A stretch of DNA of 64,000 bases from the NCBI GenBank assembly GCA_046462535.1, contig JBKGVF010000018.1, forward strand, positions 62,001 through 126,000. The letters run 5' to 3'. Source of the DNA: JAAZCI01 sp046462535. Lineage in GTDB: Bacteria; Pseudomonadota; Gammaproteobacteria; Cardiobacteriales; Wohlfahrtiimonadaceae. The translations under genes and the position numbers were made by a program. Numbering within the stretch: the stretch's first letter is position 1; each line of letters begins with the position of its first letter. Shown here in pieces: positions 61,299 to 64,000 of the stretch. The notes below the pieces were generated by a model that saw only the letters and a program-made list of their open reading frames with translations, was not told where the DNA came from and ran no database searches.

Positions 61299-62423
61299 AT
61301 GAAATTTGAGTTACTAAAAAGAGAGGGCTTAGCCCGCCGTGGTCGCATTACTTTTGAGACGTTTCCTGAACGGGGGACCATTGAGACCCCTATCTTTATG
61401 CCTGTAGGAACCATTGCCACTGTTAAAGGTGTGACACCTAAAAATCTTGAGGAGATGAATGCTCAAATTATTCTGGGCAACACTTTTCACCTCTGGCTTC
61501 GTCCAGGACTTGAAGTCATTAAAGCCCATGGTGATCTCCATGACTTTATGAATTGGCATAAGCCAATTCTTACCGACTCAGGTGGGTTTCAGGTCTTCTC
61601 TTTAGCTGAGCTTCGCAAAATTACTGAAGAGGGGGTCTCATTTCGCTCCCCCTTTGATGGGCGAAAATGTTTCCTCGATCCTGAAACCTCAATGGAGATT
61701 CAACGCCATCTCGGTTCTGATATCGTTATGGCGTTTGATGAGTGTACCCCCTATCCTGCTACCTATGAGGAGGCAAAAACTTCTATGGAGCTCTCAATGC
61801 GTTGGGCTCGCCGCTCAAAAGAGGCATTTGCGGGAAATCCTAACTCACTCTTTGGCATTATTCAGGGGGGGATGTATAACGATCTACGCAGTGAGTCTCT
61901 TGATCGTCTCTTAGAGATCGGTTTTGATGGTTATGCTATTGGTGGATTAGCAGTGGGGGAGCCTAAAGAGAAGCGTGATGAAGTGCTTGAGCATCTAGCT
62001 CCCTTAATGCCCGCTGATAAACCCCATTATCTAATGGGGGTCGGCAAGCCTGAAGATCTAGTTGAAGGGGTCTATCGCGGGGTCGATATGTTTGATTGTG
62101 TTATTCCTACCCGCAATGCCCGTAACGGTCACCTCTTTACCCGCTTTGGTAATGTACGTATCAAAAATCAACGCTACGAACTCGATACTCGCCCTGTTGA
62201 TGCCACGTGTGAATGTTATACTTGTCAAAATTTTACTCGCTCTTATCTTCGTCACCTCATTCGAACTAAAGAGATATTAGGGGCCCATTTAGCGAGTATT
62301 CATAATCTTCACTACTTCTTAAAATTGATGGAGAAGATTCGTGAAGCGCTTGATGAGGGGCGCTTTGAGGATTTCCGAAAACAGTTTTATGAGGAGCAGA
62401 CCTACGTTGAGAAAGGTTACTAA
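61299..62423 (+). CDS. tgt: queuine/preQ1 tRNA-guanine transglycosylase
   Basis: A 374-residue enzyme that exchanges G34 for preQ1 in tRNAs with GUN anticodons. TDSGGFQVFSL (about 95) holds the base-binding Asp. The nucleophile Asp is in GVDMFDCVIPTRNARNGHLFT (about 262-270). The zinc site CECYTCQNFTRSYLRHLIRTKEILG gives C-x-C-x2-C and a later His. VGVGKPEDLVEGVYRGVD is a further signature. It precedes lptF by 6 bp, so it is probably co-transcribed with the lipopolysaccharide export genes. No queA is adjacent. Confidence 0.96.
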   Translation: MKFELLKREGLARRGRITFETFPERGTIETPIFMPVGTIATVKGVTPKNLEEMNAQIILGNTFHLWLRPGLEVIKAHGDLHDFMNWHKPILTDSGGFQVFSLAELRKITEEGVSFRSPFDGRKCFLDPETSMEIQRHLGSDIVMAFDECTPYPATYEEAKTSMELSMRWARRSKEAFAGNPNSLFGIIQGGMYNDLRSESLDRLLEIGFDGYAIGGLAVGEPKEKRDEVLEHLAPLMPADKPHYLMGVGKPEDLVEGVYRGVDMFDCVIPTRNARNGHLFTRFGNVRIKNQRYELDTRPVDATCECYTCQNFTRSYLRHLIRTKEILGAHLASIHNLHYFLKLMEKIREALDEGRFEDFRKQFYEEQTYVEKGY

Positions 62424-62429
62424 CCCATC

Positions 62430-63494
62430 ATGAGTATTCTACAACGCTATATTGGCCGTGAGATCCTCACCACATTTATTGCGGTGATTTTGATTCTTAT
62501 CTCAATCCTTCTTACACAGCGATTAGCACTCTACCTTAATGAGGCTACAAGTGGGGGGCTTTCACAATCCGCTATCTTATCTTTAGTGGGGCTGCAGGTT
62601 ATTCGTTTCCTAGCTGAGCTGCTCCCTTTAAGCTTTCTACTCGCCTCGATTATCGCTTTCGGACGGCTCTATAAAGATAGTGAAATGGCGGCCCTCTTTG
62701 CGCTTGGAATGCCCATTAAAACCCTCTACCAAATTCTCCTGCTCTTAGCGATTCCCCTAATGATTATAATTACTCTCTTAAACTTTTGGGTTGTCCCTGA
62801 AGTGGCTAAAACGCAGGATATCGTCCTCCATAAGGCTCGCGAAAGTGCTAAAGTTACAGTCTTAAAGCCTGGTGTTTTCAAATCGTTTGCTAATAAACAT
62901 ACCGTCTATGTTGAGAGCATAAGCAATAAAGGAGAGCAATTAAATAATGTCTTCATTCACTCTAAAGAGTATTCAGGCAATAGGGAGGTCGGCTATTCTG
63001 TCACCACCGCTCGTTATGGTGAGCAGCTCATCGATGAGGAGGGGGCACGCTTTGTTGTGCTTAAAGAGGGATCACGCTTTACCGATAAAGAGGGGGTAAG
63101 GGAGAAACTCTACTTCCAACATCTGACACTACGTTTAGAGGCGGCTAGTGATGCCTTTGCTCATAAAGCCCTCTCTCTCTCCACAAAGGAGTTAATTGAA
63201 GAGCCACAACCAAAGCATCTTGCAGAGTTACACCGTAGAATTGCAGGACCTCTCTCCGTTTTAATCTTAATTCTTATGATTCCTGCCTTAGCTCACTCAC
63301 GTCCTCGGGAAGGGCAATTTAATAAACTAATCGTAGCCCTCATTCTCTATGTGATCTACTTTAATCTTCTTGGTATTGGACAAAGCTGGATAGAGCGAGG
63401 GCGTATCGCCCCTATCTTTGGGCTCTGGTGGGCACACGCTATTATGTTGATCGTGGGATTAATCATCGCACGACTTCACCATAAACAGGTTTAA
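62430..63494 (+). CDS. lptF: lipopolysaccharide export permease LptF
   Basis: A 354-residue inner-membrane permease of the LptB2FG extractor. Six transmembrane helices (three at about 12-112 and three at about 275-350) flank a periplasmic beta-jellyroll (about 125-265), the layout of LptF/LptG (YjgP/YjgQ). Conserved blocks include LPLSFLLASIIAFGRLYKDSEMAALFALGM and a C-terminal PLSVLILILMIPALAHSRPREG. It lies 6 bp after tgt and 11 bp before lptG. In E. coli lptF and lptG are paired, but tgt is elsewhere. Confidence 0.93.
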   Translation: MSILQRYIGREILTTFIAVILILISILLTQRLALYLNEATSGGLSQSAILSLVGLQVIRFLAELLPLSFLLASIIAFGRLYKDSEMAALFALGMPIKTLYQILLLLAIPLMIIITLLNFWVVPEVAKTQDIVLHKARESAKVTVLKPGVFKSFANKHTVYVESISNKGEQLNNVFIHSKEYSGNREVGYSVTTARYGEQLIDEEGARFVVLKEGSRFTDKEGVREKLYFQHLTLRLEAASDAFAHKALSLSTKELIEEPQPKHLAELHRRIAGPLSVLILILMIPALAHSRPREGQFNKLIVALILYVIYFNLLGIGQSWIERGRIAPIFGLWWAHAIMLIVGLIIARLHHKQV

Positions 63495-63505
63495 TAAGGT
63501 ACTTT

Positions 63506-64000
63506 ATGTTACGAATTGATCGCTACATCTTTAAAACAACACTCCTCTTTACACTCTTCTCACTCATTCTGCTCTCAATTATTGAAACACTCTTTACGGC
63601 ACTTAATGAGATGCAGATGTTGACCGAGGAGTATACCCTCTCAGATATGGGGCTCTTTCTCTTCTACGATGCCCCTGCCCGCCTCTACCGAATATTTCCA
63701 ATGTCACTACTATTAGGGTGTCTAGTCGGTTTAGGGGAGCTCTCATCTAATAATGAGCTTACCGCTATTCGTACATCAGGATTTAGTAAAGTACGCACCA
63801 TCTATGGTGCCATTATAGCTGTACTCCTATTGAGTGCAGGTAACGTCCTTCTTGGAGAATACCTCATCCCTTATACTGCTGCAGAAGCAAAAACAGCCCA
63901 AAAGAAGGAGATAACCACCCCCGGATTTTGGGCAATTAGCCAAGAGTATACGATTGAAGTTACCAATTTGGAGCCCGATCGATTATTAGGCATCAATCTC
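63506..64000 (+). CDS. lptG: lipopolysaccharide export permease LptG, cut by the window end
   Basis: 165 residues of the N-terminus are visible, starting MLRIDRYIFKTTLLFTLFSLILLSIIETL. The YjgQ-type first helices and the motif LYRIFPMSLLLGCLVGLGELSSNNELTAIRTSGFS match LptG, in which the R-T-S-G element is conserved. GEYLIPYTAAEAKTAQKKEITTPGFWAISQEYTIEV opens the periplasmic jellyroll. It starts 11 bp after lptF. The 3' part, including the second helix bundle, lies outside the window. Confidence 0.92.
   Translation, partial: MLRIDRYIFKTTLLFTLFSLILLSIIETLFTALNEMQMLTEEYTLSDMGLFLFYDAPARLYRIFPMSLLLGCLVGLGELSSNNELTAIRTSGFSKVRTIYGAIIAVLLLSAGNVLLGEYLIPYTAAEAKTAQKKEITTPGFWAISQEYTIEVTNLEPDRLLGINL

Overview
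This is an AT-rich bacterial chromosome segment. The gene content and gene order are those of a gammaproteobacterium: lon-hupB, a ygfB homologue, ppnN, zapE, ydiJ, rep, holC, lptF-lptG, and the run ndk-rlmN-pilW-rodZ-hisS-yfgM-bamB-der. The genus cannot be fixed from the sequence. A small-genome, low-GC lineage such as the Ignatzschineria/Wohlfahrtiimonas group is a guess only. I see no rRNA, tRNA, CRISPR array, prophage or insertion sequence. Almost all the DNA is chromosomal core, with a few accessory islands.

Layout: 1-2123 (minus) ygfB-like, tatD and a flavoprotein cut by the window edge. 2366-5270 (minus) lon and hupB, with a clear hupB promoter and terminator. 5619-9761 (plus) uvrB, ppnN and an FMN reductase. 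9753-13030 an AEC-type carrier (minus), then a secreted DUF4189-like protein, proC and yggT (plus). 13084-14991 uup (minus). 15162-18808 a guanidinobutyrate module: a guanidinobutyrase-like ureohydrolase, a sodium:solute symporter and a divergent LysR regulator. 18850-23620 tadA, zapE, ydiJ and a tiny membrane ORF (plus). 23688-26265 a YkvI-like carrier (minus), then DUF2798 and YeiH membrane proteins (plus). 26242-30291 (minus) ogt and a three-gene set: retropepsin-like protease, transglutaminase-like/7TM protein, and ATP-grasp ligase. 30504-36918 an aldehyde dehydrogenase (minus), then tex, a DMT transporter, a DUF4878 lipoprotein and a C92-type hydrolase (plus). 36985-44838 (minus) the ndk-to-der housekeeping run, here without ispG. 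44949-48572 (minus) cysK, a B12-type binding protein, glaH and a DUF3870 gene. 48817-54139 (minus) a cobalamin riboswitch with btuB, plus btuC, btuD, a dedicated TonB and an orphan membrane protein, co-directional with rep (54149-56122). 56180-64000 kdsD (minus), glutaredoxin-like and recN, an M48 lipoprotein (plus), a lipoprotein and holC (minus), then tgt, lptF and a cut lptG (plus).

How the parts fit: the riboswitch-btuB-btuC-btuD-tonB-btuF set would form a complete outer- and inner-membrane vitamin B12 import route, apart from ExbB/ExbD, which are not here. The LysR-symporter-ureohydrolase set would take up and hydrolyse a guanidino acid to GABA and urea. GlaH (L-2-hydroxyglutarate production) has no lhgO partner nearby. 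YdiJ acts on the D-isomer and cannot replace it.

The best candidates for little-described biology are: the retropepsin/7TM-transglutaminase/ATP-grasp trio, whose protease carries a decayed internal duplication; the two-hairpin leader between the symporter and gbuA; the 28-bp hairpin in front of glaH; the tadA gene, whose Shine-Dalgarno points to an ATC codon; and the orphan membrane protein beside the B12-linked TonB.
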